A DNA stretch of 16,262 nucleotides from positions 183,363 through 199,624 of the forward strand of contig DYBQ01000002.1 of NCBI GenBank assembly GCA_019418545.1, written 5' to 3'. The notes beneath the pieces are model-generated. The model did no database searches, was not told the DNA's origin, and was given only the letters and a program-made list of their open reading frames with translations. Position numbers and translations under genes: made by a program. The DNA comes from Clostridiales bacterium. GTDB taxonomy: Bacteria; Bacillota; Clostridia; Oscillospirales; Acutalibacteraceae. This document shows positions 1 to 7,905 of the stretch, piece by piece (the stretch's first letter is position 1; every line of letters begins with the position of its first letter).

Positions 1-1
1 C

Positions 2-1396
2 CCCGCCGCTGGTATCCTCATGGGTATTGGATACTGGATTGACCAGAACGTTATGAGCGGTCTGGGTGACCCTAATGTTGTTGCTTTCTTCCTGGTAAAA
101 GCAGGCGGTGCCATTATTGACAACATGGCTATCCTGTTTGCAATTGGTGTTGCCGTTGGTATGTCCAAAGACCAAGACGGTACCTCTGCTCTCGCTGGTC
201 TGGTTTCCTGGCTGATGACCCAGCAGATTCTATCCCCCGCTGTGGTGAGCGTACTTACTGGTGCAGAAGCAAATGCTGCTTTTGGCAAGATTAACAACCA
301 GTTTATTGGTATTATCAGTGGTCTGATTGGCGCTTTCTGCTACAACAAGTTTAAGGACACCAAGCTGCCTGATGCTTTGGCATTCTTCAGCGGCAAACGC
401 TGTGTTGCCATTATGGCTGCTTTGATGACTTTGATTGTAGACATCATTCTGTTCTTTGCATGGCCCTTTATCTATGGCCTGCTGATTCAACTGGGCGAAG
501 CTATTATGAGCCTGGGTGCTGTTGGCGTAGGTATCTACACTTTCCTCAACCGTTTGCTGATTCCGGTTGGTCTGCACCATGCTCTGAACTCTGTGTTCTG
601 GTTTGATGTGGCTGGCATCAATGATATTGCTCGTTTCTGGGGTACTGCTACTGTAGAAGGCCTGCAGCCCGGCGAGGCTGGCATGTATATGTCCGGCTTC
701 TTCCCGGTCATGATGTTCGGTCTGCCTGCCGCTGCTCTGGCTATGTATCACACCGCCAAGTCCAACAAGAAGAAGGTTGCTGCCGGCCTGCTGTTCTCCG
801 GTGCACTGTGCGCATTCTTTACCGGTGTTACTGAGCCCCTCGAGTTCTCCTTCATGTTCCTGGCTCCTGTGCTGTATGTGATTTATGCTCTGATGTGCGG
901 CATTGTTGCCGGTATCACCGTGCTCTTCCCCTTCCGTGCCGGCTTCTGGTTCTCCGCTGGTTTCGTTGACTGGTTCTTCAGCTTTAAAGCCCCCAATGCT
1001 ATGGGCGGCCTGCTGCTGATTCCCATCGGTCTCGTAACTGCTGTTATCTTCTACTTTGTATTCCGTATCGCTATCACCGCTCTCGACCTTAAGACCCCAG
1101 GCCGTGAAGATGATGATGATACTGATGCCGAAATGAAGGTAACCTTGGCTAACGATAACTATACCGAGATTGCCAGAATCGTTCTGGAAGGCTTGGGCGG
1201 CAAGGACAACATTACTTCTGCTGACAACTGCATCACCCGCCTGCGCATGGAGGTTAAGGACCGTCTGCTGGTGGATGAAAAGAAAATTAAGAGCGCAGGT
1301 GTTGCCGGTGTTATTCGTCCCGGCAAGAACAGCGTTCAGATTGTAATTGGACCTAAGGTTCAGTTTGTTGCCGATGAGCTGAAGAAGATGCTGTAA
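2..1396 (+). CDS. PTS transporter EIICB, N-acetylglucosamine/glucose family (5' end outside window)
   Basis: Membrane permease (EIIC) plus EIIB phosphotransfer domain of the phosphoenolpyruvate-dependent sugar phosphotransferase system, importing and phosphorylating a hexose. The frame is open to the left edge and reads PAAGILMGIGYWID from base 2, the usual first-helix motif of EIIC, so the ATG at 20 is internal and the start lies outside. The best match I know is NagE of the GlcNAc type: MFGLPAAALAMYHTAK, FTGVTEPLEFSFMFLAP and the exit motif LDLKTPGRED are near-diagnostic. After an acidic linker comes EIIB with the phospho-acceptor Cys in DNCITRLR (codon at 1229-1231). The protein stops soon after EIIB, so no EIIA domain is fused and a separate EIIA must serve it. 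GlcNAc specificity is inferred; glucose is possible. Codon use (GCT, GGT, CTG) suggests high expression. Confidence 0.93.
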   Translation, partial: PAAGILMGIGYWIDQNVMSGLGDPNVVAFFLVKAGGAIIDNMAILFAIGVAVGMSKDQDGTSALAGLVSWLMTQQILSPAVVSVLTGAEANAAFGKINNQFIGIISGLIGAFCYNKFKDTKLPDALAFFSGKRCVAIMAALMTLIVDIILFFAWPFIYGLLIQLGEAIMSLGAVGVGIYTFLNRLLIPVGLHHALNSVFWFDVAGINDIARFWGTATVEGLQPGEAGMYMSGFFPVMMFGLPAAALAMYHTAKSNKKKVAAGLLFSGALCAFFTGVTEPLEFSFMFLAPVLYVIYALMCGIVAGITVLFPFRAGFWFSAGFVDWFFSFKAPNAMGGLLLIPIGLVTAVIFYFVFRIAITALDLKTPGREDDDDTDAEMKVTLANDNYTEIARIVLEGLGGKDNITSADNCITRLRMEVKDRLLVDEKKIKSAGVAGVIRPGKNSVQIVIGPKVQFVADELKKML

Positions 1397-1482
1397 GCAT
1401 AACCATGCTCTCATCCGGCCCACAGTGATGAGTAGTATTTTCATTTCCTCTTGCTTGGATTGGGATTTCCCTTTCCTAAGCG

Positions 1483-1516
1483 GCAAAAGGGCGCAGCGTT
1501 TGCTGTGCCCTTTTGC
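1483..1516 (+). terminator. Hairpin after the PTS gene, probable terminator
   Basis: A 15-bp stem (1483-1497 with 1502-1516, one G-T wobble) with the 4-nt loop GTTT, starting 87 bases after the PTS stop codon. No good T-run follows (TATATTC), so termination could be inefficient, or the hairpin may protect the mRNA 3' end. Confidence 0.6.
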
Positions 1517-1612
1517 TATATTCAAAATGATTTCAATTTATTCAAATGTCACTGTCCTTTGAATAGAGCCTCTTTATTCTCCGTTTTCATCATAAACCTC
1601 CTTCAATGTCCC

Positions 1613-1641
1613 TTTACAATCATACAAAATCATGGTATATT
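1613..1641 (+). promoter_or_regulatory. Sigma-A promoter of the isomerase/acyl-CoA synthetase gene
   Basis: TTTACA at 1613-1618, a 17-bp spacer and TATATT at 1636-1641, preceded by TG at 1633-1634 (extended -10). Each hexamer matches the consensus at five of six positions. Transcription should start near 1648, giving a 5' leader of about 150 nt. Confidence 0.65.
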
Positions 1642-1680
1642 TATACTATTATTTATAGCTTCCTTACCAAATATTATTGG

Positions 1681-1715
1681 AACAGGTTGCTGATATATTT
1701 TTTAAACAGGTTGCT
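1681..1715 (+). repeat. Two 11-bp direct repeats in the leader
   Basis: AACAGGTTGCT occurs at 1681-1691 and exactly again at 1705-1715, 24 bp from start to start, downstream of the proposed transcription start. The second copy runs into the 5' arm of the hairpin at 1713-1749. It could be a protein-binding site or part of an alternative RNA fold, or could be chance in AT-rich DNA. Confidence 0.45.
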
Positions 1716-1755
1716 TTCATCTTTGAACAAATATCGGGGAGATGAGAGCTTTTTT
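1713..1755 (+). promoter_or_regulatory. Possible leader attenuator (intrinsic terminator in the 5' UTR)
   Basis: GCTTTCATCT (1713-1722) pairs with AGATGAGAGC (1740-1749) over 10 bp with one G-T wobble, and two further wobbles are possible inside. Six T residues follow at 1750-1755. This is the layout of an intrinsic terminator, but it lies between the promoter and the start codon at 1800. That suggests transcription attenuation by an unidentified signal. I recognise no T-box, known riboswitch core or BglG-type RAT site. Confidence 0.45.
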
Positions 1756-1799
1756 CTTAGGCGTTGGCCCTATGGATTGAGTAAGGAGGATTTTATAGT

Positions 1800-4331
1800 A
1801 TGAAACTGGCTTTTTCCACTTTGGGATGCCCGGATTTTGATTGGGCTGATATTTATTCGATGGCTAAAGATTTTGGTTTCTCGGGGATTGAAATGCGCGG
1901 TTTGGGCGATAATATCTTTTCAATTAATGCCCGGCCTTTTCAGCAAGAGAACCTGCCTAAAACTATTGACCTGCTGCGTCAAAAACATTTGGAGATTTGC
2001 TGCCTCTCTTCTGGTTGTGCTTTGAAATTTGCTGATAAAAAAGACCAAACCATAGAGGAATTGCAGCGATATATCGATTTGGCCGCAAAACTTCACACTC
2101 CGTACATCCGGGTTTTGGGTGATTTGACCGCTGCACCTGACGGGGAAGTCGATGACGCTCTGGTACTGAGCACCCTGAAAGAATTGATTCCTTATGCTGA
2201 AAAAAACAATGTGACGCTGCTGGTGGAAACCAATGGCGTGTATGCCAATACAGCCCGTCTGCGGGAATTGCTGAATCAAATTGAGAGTGATAATATTGGC
2301 GCTTTGTGGGATTTACACCACCCATACCGCTATGCCGGAGAATCACCGGAAACGACCGTCCAGAATCTTGGCGCTTATATTAAATATACTCATGTAAAGG
2401 ATTCTGTTGTGGAAAATGGCCGAACCGTTTATAAAATTATGGGCGAAGGCGATTTACCTATGCAGGCTATGATGAGAGCTTTGCGCTCCATCAATTATGA
2501 GGGCTATGTGTCATTAGAATGGCTGAAACGGTATGCTCCTGATTTGAGTGACCCGGGAATTGTATTCCCTCATTTTGCCAACTTTATGGAGCAGTATATG
2601 GACCGGACGGAAGATATTCGACGGCTGTATGACAACAATGCCAAAACTGGAAAATATGTATGGCCAAAGGAACATCTGATTGATTTGACCTTCCCCCAAG
2701 TATTGGACAGGATGGTCGAAGAATTTCCTGACCAGTATGCTTTCCGCTATACCACCCTTGACTATACTCGTACCTATTCTCAATTCCGGGATGATGTGGA
2801 TACATTTGCCCGCTCACTCATTGCCATGGGCGTTCGTCCTGGAGACCATGTAGCAATTTGGGCCACCAACGTCCCCCAATGGTATATTACTTTTTGGGCC
2901 ACTACTAAAATCGGCGCTGTGCTGGTAACGGTAAATACTGCATATAAAATCCATGAAGCCGAATATCTCCTTCGCCAGTCAGATACTCACACACTGGTAA
3001 TGGTGGATGGCTATAAGGATTCCGACTATATCGCCATTATGAAGGAGCTTTGCCCGGAACTGGAAAAACTGGAAAAAGGACATCCTCTTCACAGCAAGCG
3101 CCTTCCCTTCCTGCGTAATATTATTACCTGTGAATCTTCTCAAAAGGGCTGTTGGACTTGGGAAGAGGCCATGGCAGTCTCTGAAAAAGTCCCGGTTGAA
3201 GAAGTATATCGCCGGGCTGCTGCGATTGATAAAAATGATGTATGCAACATGCAGTACACTTCCGGCACCACAGGCTTCCCCAAGGGCGTTATGCTTACCC
3301 ACTACAATGTGGTGAATAACGGAAAGGCAATCGGAGATTGTATGGACCTTTCTACCGCTGACCGGATGATGATTCAGGTGCCTATGTTCCACTGCTTTGG
3401 TATGGTGCTGGCCATGACTGCTTCCATGACTCACGGCACTACCATGAGCCCTATCCCCGCTTTTTCTCCCAGAAAAGGCCTTGCCTGCATCAACCAGGAA
3501 AAAATTACGGCTTTCCATGGAGTCCCCACGATGTTTATTGCGATGCTGGGCCATGAAGACTTCCCAAAAACCGATTTTAGCCATATGCGTACCGGGATTA
3601 TGGCCGGCAGCCCCTGCCCCATTAAGGTGATGCAGGAGGTTATTGAAAAAATGCATATGCCGGAAATCTGCATTACCTATGGGCAGACGGAGGCCTCCCC
3701 CGGATGTACCATGAGCAAGACTACCGATTCCATTGAGACCCGTGTGAATACTGTGGGCGGCGCCATTTTTGGTGTGGAGTGTAAAATTGTAGACCCTGAG
3801 ACCGGAAAAGACCTGCCCGACAATGTTGACGGCGAGTTTGTGGCCCGTGGATACAATATTATGAAGGGCTATTATAAAATGCCTGAAGCGACTGCTGCTG
3901 CTATTGACGAAGACGGCTGGCTCCACACAGGTGATTTGGCTCGTCGGGACGAAAACGGCAACTATAAAATTACCGGACGTATTAAGGATATGATTATCCG
4001 CGGCGGTGAAAATATTTATCCCAAGGAAATCGAAGATTTTATTTATACCCACCCCAAAGTGTCGGATGTACAGGTGATTGGCGTGCCTGATAAGGACTAT
4101 GGGGAAGAAATTGCTGCCTGTATTATCCTGAAGCCCGGTGAAACCATGACAGAAGCAGAGCTGAAGGAATTTGTCTCTTCTCATATGGCAAAACATAAAA
4201 CCCCTCGATATGTGGATTTTGTGGATAGCTTCCCTATGAACGCTGCCGGGAAAATTTTGAAATATAAAATGCGTGAGGAAGCTGTGCAGAAGTTTGGATT
4301 GCAGCAGGCCAGTTCCATTGAGACTGCTTGA
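1800..4331 (+). CDS. Fusion of sugar-phosphate isomerase/epimerase TIM barrel and AMP-forming acyl-CoA synthetase
   Basis: An 843-aa two-domain enzyme. Residues 1 to about 270 match the xylose-isomerase-like TIM barrel family (sugar-phosphate isomerases/epimerases, AP endonuclease 2 fold). The likely metal ligands are E143 (LLVETNGVY), D171 (ALWDLHH), H198 (YTHVKD) and E240 (SLEW). Residues from about 285 to the end form a full adenylate-forming acyl-CoA synthetase: phosphate loop YTSGTTGFPKG (486-496), YGQTEASPG (627-635), the ATP-ribose Asp in HTGDL (D712), the hinge region GRIKDMIIRGGENIYPKEIE, and the adenylation lysine K818 in NAAGKILKYKMRE. Both halves look catalytically intact. The start is set by TAAGGAGG at 1782-1789. 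The gene is monocistronic, with its own promoter, leader and terminator. The acyl substrate and the sugar substrate cannot be read from sequence; channelling between the domains is only an inference. Confidence 0.93.
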   Translation: MKLAFSTLGCPDFDWADIYSMAKDFGFSGIEMRGLGDNIFSINARPFQQENLPKTIDLLRQKHLEICCLSSGCALKFADKKDQTIEELQRYIDLAAKLHTPYIRVLGDLTAAPDGEVDDALVLSTLKELIPYAEKNNVTLLVETNGVYANTARLRELLNQIESDNIGALWDLHHPYRYAGESPETTVQNLGAYIKYTHVKDSVVENGRTVYKIMGEGDLPMQAMMRALRSINYEGYVSLEWLKRYAPDLSDPGIVFPHFANFMEQYMDRTEDIRRLYDNNAKTGKYVWPKEHLIDLTFPQVLDRMVEEFPDQYAFRYTTLDYTRTYSQFRDDVDTFARSLIAMGVRPGDHVAIWATNVPQWYITFWATTKIGAVLVTVNTAYKIHEAEYLLRQSDTHTLVMVDGYKDSDYIAIMKELCPELEKLEKGHPLHSKRLPFLRNIITCESSQKGCWTWEEAMAVSEKVPVEEVYRRAAAIDKNDVCNMQYTSGTTGFPKGVMLTHYNVVNNGKAIGDCMDLSTADRMMIQVPMFHCFGMVLAMTASMTHGTTMSPIPAFSPRKGLACINQEKITAFHGVPTMFIAMLGHEDFPKTDFSHMRTGIMAGSPCPIKVMQEVIEKMHMPEICITYGQTEASPGCTMSKTTDSIETRVNTVGGAIFGVECKIVDPETGKDLPDNVDGEFVARGYNIMKGYYKMPEATAAAIDEDGWLHTGDLARRDENGNYKITGRIKDMIIRGGENIYPKEIEDFIYTHPKVSDVQVIGVPDKDYGEEIAACIILKPGETMTEAELKEFVSSHMAKHKTPRYVDFVDSFPMNAAGKILKYKMREEAVQKFGLQQASSIETA

Positions 4332-4373
4332 CAGATATCCTATAGATTGGTTTTTTAGAAAATTGTATTTCAT

Positions 4374-4413
4374 AAAGCTGCCCCGGATAAAATATAACTG
4401 GGGCAGCTTTTTT
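4374..4413 (+). terminator. Intrinsic terminator after the fusion enzyme
   Basis: A perfect 11-bp stem, AAAGCTGCCCC (4374-4384) with GGGGCAGCTTT (4400-4410), a 15-nt loop, and a T-run continuing to 4413. It begins about 40 bases after the stop codon. Confidence 0.9.
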
Positions 4414-4476
4414 CTCTGTTCTGTTTATGAATAAACCTTGGCCTCATCCCGTCATTTTTGTAACCTTTGCAATTTA

Positions 4477-4507
4477 TTTACTTTTCTTTGTCAGAACATG
4501 CTATAAT
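4477..4507 (+). promoter_or_regulatory. Sigma-A promoter (extended -10) of the SEDS-PBP operon
   Basis: A perfect TATAAT at 4502-4507 with TG at 4499-4500 (extended -10). The best -35 is TTTACT at 4477-4482 with a long 19-bp spacer, so the extended -10 probably does most of the work. The start codon is at 4561, giving a leader of roughly 45 nt. Confidence 0.7.
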
Positions 4508-4560
4508 ATTCGTAAGTATTGGCGGAAATCCCTTTCCCCAAATAAAGGAGATGATTCCCT

Positions 4561-6282
4561 GTGCCGGATTTTTCCGCTTTTTTTGAATCGATTGGTTATC
4601 AGGCACTCTATGTTTTTTTGTATGCCCTTCGAGTGGTTGTCCCTTTGGTCACATTGATTGTGGTGATTCAGTGCTATCGCTCTGTGAAAATTGGGCGCAG
4701 GCCCCAAGCTCCGGTGATGATGCTGGAAGAAGTTACAACCCATGCCAAGTTTCCTGTTTTATACTGGGAAAATTCCATTGGAAGAAGCAGGAGTTGTGAT
4801 GTTTCACTGCCGGATGCAACGATGTCCCGCGACCATGCCGTTTTGATGCGCCGAGAACAGGGCTGGTTTGTTATTGACACCAATTCCAAAGCTGGAACAT
4901 TTGTTAATGGAAAAAAACTGAAACCTTCTGAAAGATTTCCGTTGTATCCTGGAGATACAGTAGCAATGGGAAGTTCTGTACTCCGATTTCGCCAAACGAC
5001 GGAAACTGATTTGAAAAAAAGGCGATTTTTTCGCCATGAGGGAAAACGTGCCGCTTCCCCCTTGGGTCTGTTTTTCCTGACGATTCTGGTACAATTCCTT
5101 ATGGCTGTACAGTGCTGCTTTGCTCCGATTGAGGAAGACAAAACTTTTTCATTGATTCCTCTTATTCTTTTTGGAGCCTTGTTAATCATTGACATATCCT
5201 TTTATCTTTTTTCCATGAAAGGACTGGGAAGAGTCAGCTTTGAAGTGGAAACTGTTGCCCTTTTATTCAGTGGGATTGGTATTTTCCTGTTAGCTGGAGA
5301 TAGTGTCTCGGTAGCGATTACCCAATTGGCGGCATTATTTGGCGGTATTATTATTTTTTCGATTTTGATTTGGTTTATGGGGGATTTGGAAAGAGTCACG
5401 AAGTGGCGGTTTCCTCTGGCGTTGTGTGCAGTGGGATTGTTGGCAATTACGCTGGTAATTGGAACTTCTATTAACGGCTCGAAAAACTGGATTTTTTTGG
5501 GTCCTGTTAGTATCCAGCCCTCAGAACTTGCAAAAATCGTGTTTATTTTTGCCGGGGCTGCCACTTTGGACAAGCTGCAGACTACGCGAAATTTGACGGA
5601 GTTTATCGTGCTGACAGCTCTTTGCGGCGCTTGTTTGGTATTGATGCGGGATTTGGGCTCTGCTGCGCTTTTCTTTGTCACTTTCCTTATCATTGCTTTT
5701 ATGCGCTCGGGAAGTATCCGCACAATTGCGCTGGCTTGTTCTGCTGTTGTCATTGGTTTGTTTATGTTTTTGAAGGTGAAGCCTTATGCTGCTGCAAGAT
5801 TTTTGGGATGGCGGCATGTTTGGGAGCATATCAATGACAGCTATGGGTATCAGCAAAGCCGTACATTGACCTATGCTGCAAGCGGCGGATTTTTTGGTAC
5901 CGGGTTAGGAAACGGGTACCTTCACAATGTTGCTGCTGGTAACAGTGATTTAGTGTTTGGCATGATGACAGAAGAACTTGGGCTGCTGCTGGCTTTAGTA
6001 ACGGCTTTGTCTATTGTTTTGTGGGTCTTTTATGTCCGCAGTGATGTGACCCGCAGCCGCTCTACCTTTTATTCCATTTCTGCCTGCGCCGCCGCAGGTA
6101 TCTTGCTCGTTCAGTCCCTGCTGAATATTTTTGGGCCACTGGATGTGATTCCCCTTACTGGCGTTACACTGCCCTTTATCAGTGCAGGGGGGTCGAGTAT
6201 GCTTTCCGTTTGGGGAATGATGGCTTTTATTAAGGCATCGGATGAACGAACTTATGCTGTGCGCAAACGAAAACGGCAGTAG
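4561..6282 (+). CDS. FHA domain-SEDS (FtsW/RodA/SpoVE family) peptidoglycan glycosyltransferase
   Basis: A 573-aa membrane protein starting at GTG, with AAAGGAG at 4544-4550. A transmembrane helix (about residues 15-38) anchors a cytoplasmic FHA domain (about 65-145) with all hallmark residues: G74-R75, S89-R90-x-H92 and N116-G117. It should bind phosphothreonine. Residues from about 165 to 562 form the multi-helix SEDS polymerase, which joins lipid II into glycan strands. Family motifs are the segment ending SIQPSELAKI (to 326), MRDLGSA, NDSYGYQ (425-431), GNSDLVFGMMTEELG (460-474) and LPFISAGGSS (537-546). The basic C-terminus is cytosolic. The next gene is a class B PBP, the usual SEDS partner. 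In Actinobacteria FHA, RodA and PbpA genes are neighbours but separate; here the first two are fused. Regulation by a PASTA-type Ser/Thr kinase is inferred. It could serve division, elongation or sporulation; the sequence does not decide. Confidence 0.93.
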   Translation: MPDFSAFFESIGYQALYVFLYALRVVVPLVTLIVVIQCYRSVKIGRRPQAPVMMLEEVTTHAKFPVLYWENSIGRSRSCDVSLPDATMSRDHAVLMRREQGWFVIDTNSKAGTFVNGKKLKPSERFPLYPGDTVAMGSSVLRFRQTTETDLKKRRFFRHEGKRAASPLGLFFLTILVQFLMAVQCCFAPIEEDKTFSLIPLILFGALLIIDISFYLFSMKGLGRVSFEVETVALLFSGIGIFLLAGDSVSVAITQLAALFGGIIIFSILIWFMGDLERVTKWRFPLALCAVGLLAITLVIGTSINGSKNWIFLGPVSIQPSELAKIVFIFAGAATLDKLQTTRNLTEFIVLTALCGACLVLMRDLGSAALFFVTFLIIAFMRSGSIRTIALACSAVVIGLFMFLKVKPYAAARFLGWRHVWEHINDSYGYQQSRTLTYAASGGFFGTGLGNGYLHNVAAGNSDLVFGMMTEELGLLLALVTALSIVLWVFYVRSDVTRSRSTFYSISACAAAGILLVQSLLNIFGPLDVIPLTGVTLPFISAGGSSMLSVWGMMAFIKASDERTYAVRKRKRQ

Positions 6283-6297
6283 CTTGTTGCTTTGGTC

Positions 6298-6305
6298 AGA
6301 AAGGA
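6298..6305 (+). promoter_or_regulatory. RBS fixing the PBP start at 6317
   Basis: AGAAAGGA lies 11 nt before ATG 6317. The upstream in-frame ATG at 6242 lies inside the SEDS gene without such a site and would add 25 residues ahead of the membrane anchor. Confidence 0.7.
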
Positions 6306-6316
6306 TTGATTTTCAT

Positions 6317-7687
6317 ATGAAAACAACCGGATTTCGCTCTTTTATTCTCTATATTCTTACTGCTGTGTTTTTGGGATGCATGGGATTTTTCCTGTTTGAG
6401 CTCTTTACCCAAGGCGGCGAGTGGGCCATGCAGCCCTATAACCAACACTTAGTAGCTGGTGGGCAGATGACCTGGGCTGGTACCATTAGTGACCGGAATG
6501 GGGAAGTGCTGGTCGGCAGCGAGGATGGTGTTCGCTCCTATAACAGTGATGTTGGAATTCGGGAAGCCACGGTTCATACAGTTGGAGACAAGAACGGCTA
6601 TATTTCTACTGGAATTCAGCTGGTGTACCGTCCTCAACTAGTCGGATATAATCCCATTTTCGGAATCACTACTATTACGGGAAATTCTGGCGGCGGTAAT
6701 ATCAGCCTTACGATTGACAGCTCCCTGTGTGAAACGGCCATGGAATTGTTGGGCTCCCGCAAAGGCGCTGTTATCCTCTATGACTATACAACCGGAGATA
6801 TTCTCTGTAAGGTGAGTACTCCTACCTTTGACCCCGAAAATATTCCCGATGATATTGATACGAATGACCAATATAAGGGGGCTTATCTGGACAGAACCAT
6901 CTCTTCCTCTTTTACTCCTGGCTCTACCTTTAAGGTTGTAACTGCTGTCTGCGCCATTGAAAACCTGTCAGATTGGGACAGCCGCACGTATACCTGTACC
7001 GGCTCTACGATTATCAATGGCGAAGAAATTACATGTATGGGACAACATGGAGAAATCGGCCTGGAAGCTGCCCTCGGGAATTCCTGTAATATCTATTTTG
7101 CTGAGCTGGCGGCAGATTTGGGTAAGGATGCGATGACAGAAACCGCCAATGAAATGGGATTTAACCAAGCGCAAAAGCTGGATGAGATTGTGGTTTCTGC
7201 CAGCACCTATGATGTTTCTGAAGCAGACGAAAATGCCTTGGCCTGGTCTGGAATTGGACAGTATACCACTTTGGTGACTCCATATCACATGATGCGGATT
7301 ATGGGCGCGATTGCCAATGACGGGACACCGGTTGAACCTCATCTGGTTAGCTCTATGAGCGGCTCCGGGCTGAACGATTATTCCGCCAAGGTGGAAACCG
7401 GAGAACAAATGATGCCGGAAAACGTTGCCAAAGCTTTGCAGAACCTGCTTCGCAGTAATGTGGAAAATTATTACAGAAGCGATATGTTTCCCTCGGAATT
7501 ACAGGTATGCGCCAAAACCGGTACGGCAGAAGTGGGTGGTGACAAAGAAGACACTGGATGGGTGGCCGGCTATTGTGCTAACCCGGAAACTCCCTATGCG
7601 TTTGCAGTAGTGGTGGAAGAAGGCGGATTTGGCAGTTCCTCGGCTGCTCCTATTGCCTCTCAGCTATTGCAGCAGCTGGCTGGATAA
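6317..7687 (+). CDS. Class B penicillin-binding protein (peptidoglycan D,D-transpeptidase), PbpA-like
   Basis: A 456-aa membrane-anchored transpeptidase that cross-links peptidoglycan outside the cell. The chosen start (RBS at 6298-6305) puts a transmembrane anchor at about residues 8-30. A short N-terminal region follows, with the class B signature SDRNGEVL near residue 60. The transpeptidase domain carries all three active-site motifs: S203-T-F-K206 (nucleophile Ser), S256-C-N258 and K400-T-G402. The length fits the compact PbpA/SpoVD-like group without PASTA repeats. It lies 34 bp after the SEDS gene in the same operon, so the two probably form one glycan polymerase-transpeptidase complex. 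A beta-lactam target by family. No defect is visible. Confidence 0.93.
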   Translation: MKTTGFRSFILYILTAVFLGCMGFFLFELFTQGGEWAMQPYNQHLVAGGQMTWAGTISDRNGEVLVGSEDGVRSYNSDVGIREATVHTVGDKNGYISTGIQLVYRPQLVGYNPIFGITTITGNSGGGNISLTIDSSLCETAMELLGSRKGAVILYDYTTGDILCKVSTPTFDPENIPDDIDTNDQYKGAYLDRTISSSFTPGSTFKVVTAVCAIENLSDWDSRTYTCTGSTIINGEEITCMGQHGEIGLEAALGNSCNIYFAELAADLGKDAMTETANEMGFNQAQKLDEIVVSASTYDVSEADENALAWSGIGQYTTLVTPYHMMRIMGAIANDGTPVEPHLVSSMSGSGLNDYSAKVETGEQMMPENVAKALQNLLRSNVENYYRSDMFPSELQVCAKTGTAEVGGDKEDTGWVAGYCANPETPYAFAVVVEEGGFGSSSAAPIASQLLQQLAG

Positions 7688-7703
7688 ATTTTTATTGAAT
7701 TTT

Positions 7704-7742
7704 CCCTGTGCAGGACAGAAATGTTTTGCACAGGGATTTTTT
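7704..7742 (+). terminator. First of two tandem terminators after the PBP gene
   Basis: CCCTGTGCA (7704-7712) pairs perfectly with TGCACAGGG (7727-7735), followed by T-rich sequence from 7737 onward. Confidence 0.88.
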
Positions 7743-7766
7743 ATTTTTTTAAACTTTCAAAATTCC

Positions 7767-7807
7767 CCGGTATTATCGCATTTTTAGTGATAATATCGGT
7801 TTTTTTT
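7767..7807 (+). terminator. Second tandem terminator before the virion gene cluster
   Basis: A 13-bp stem (7767-7779 with 7787-7799, two G-T wobbles), a 7-nt loop, then eight T residues (7800-7807). With the preceding hairpin it should strongly separate the cell-wall operon from the virion-like genes. Confidence 0.88.
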
Positions 7808-7840
7808 GTTTGATTGTGGGGAGCGAGTTTTTTGGCACTT

Positions 7841-7849
7841 TGGTAAAGT
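7841..7849 (+). promoter_or_regulatory. Weak candidate promoter element upstream of the virion-like cluster
   Basis: TGGTAAAGT resembles an extended -10 (TGn followed by TAAAGT), but there is no reasonable -35 at 16-19 bp. It is the best sigma-A-like element between the tandem terminators and the RBS at 7888. The true promoter may use another sigma factor or an activator. Confidence 0.2.
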
Positions 7850-7887
7850 ATGAGCAGCAAAGACACCTTCCTTTGCTAAATCACTTT

Positions 7888-7896
7888 GGAAAGGAG
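7888..7896 (+). promoter_or_regulatory. RBS fixing the scaffold-like gene start at 7906
   Basis: GGAAAGGAG lies 9 nt before ATG 7906. The frame is open further upstream to 7810, but those codons run through the RBS and up to the terminator T-run, so they are not coding. Confidence 0.8.
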
Positions 7897-7905
7897 TTTT
7901 TTGGA

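Noticed and set aside
230..1525. 431-codon open frame on the minus strand across the PTS gene
   Set aside because: It is antisense to a clear EIICB protein and its translation is Gln/Ser/His-rich with no family pattern. It is a shadow of the biased codon use of the real gene.
1451..1803. Two overlapping short + strand frames (80 and 65 codons) between the PTS and fusion-enzyme genes, the second ending with an ATGA overlap at 1800
   Set aside because: They run through a terminator-like hairpin, the promoter and the leader. The only ATG of the second lies before the mapped promoter -35. Neither has an RBS or a protein-like pattern.
2979..4373. 464-codon minus-strand frame over the acyl-CoA synthetase domain
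   Set aside because: It has no recognisable domain, is fully antisense to conserved motifs of the real enzyme, and begins inside the terminator.
7832..7838. TTGGCAC, resembling the -24 half of a sigma-54 promoter
   Set aside because: The required GC of the -12 element is missing at the fixed distance (TAAAG instead of TTGCA-like sequence).
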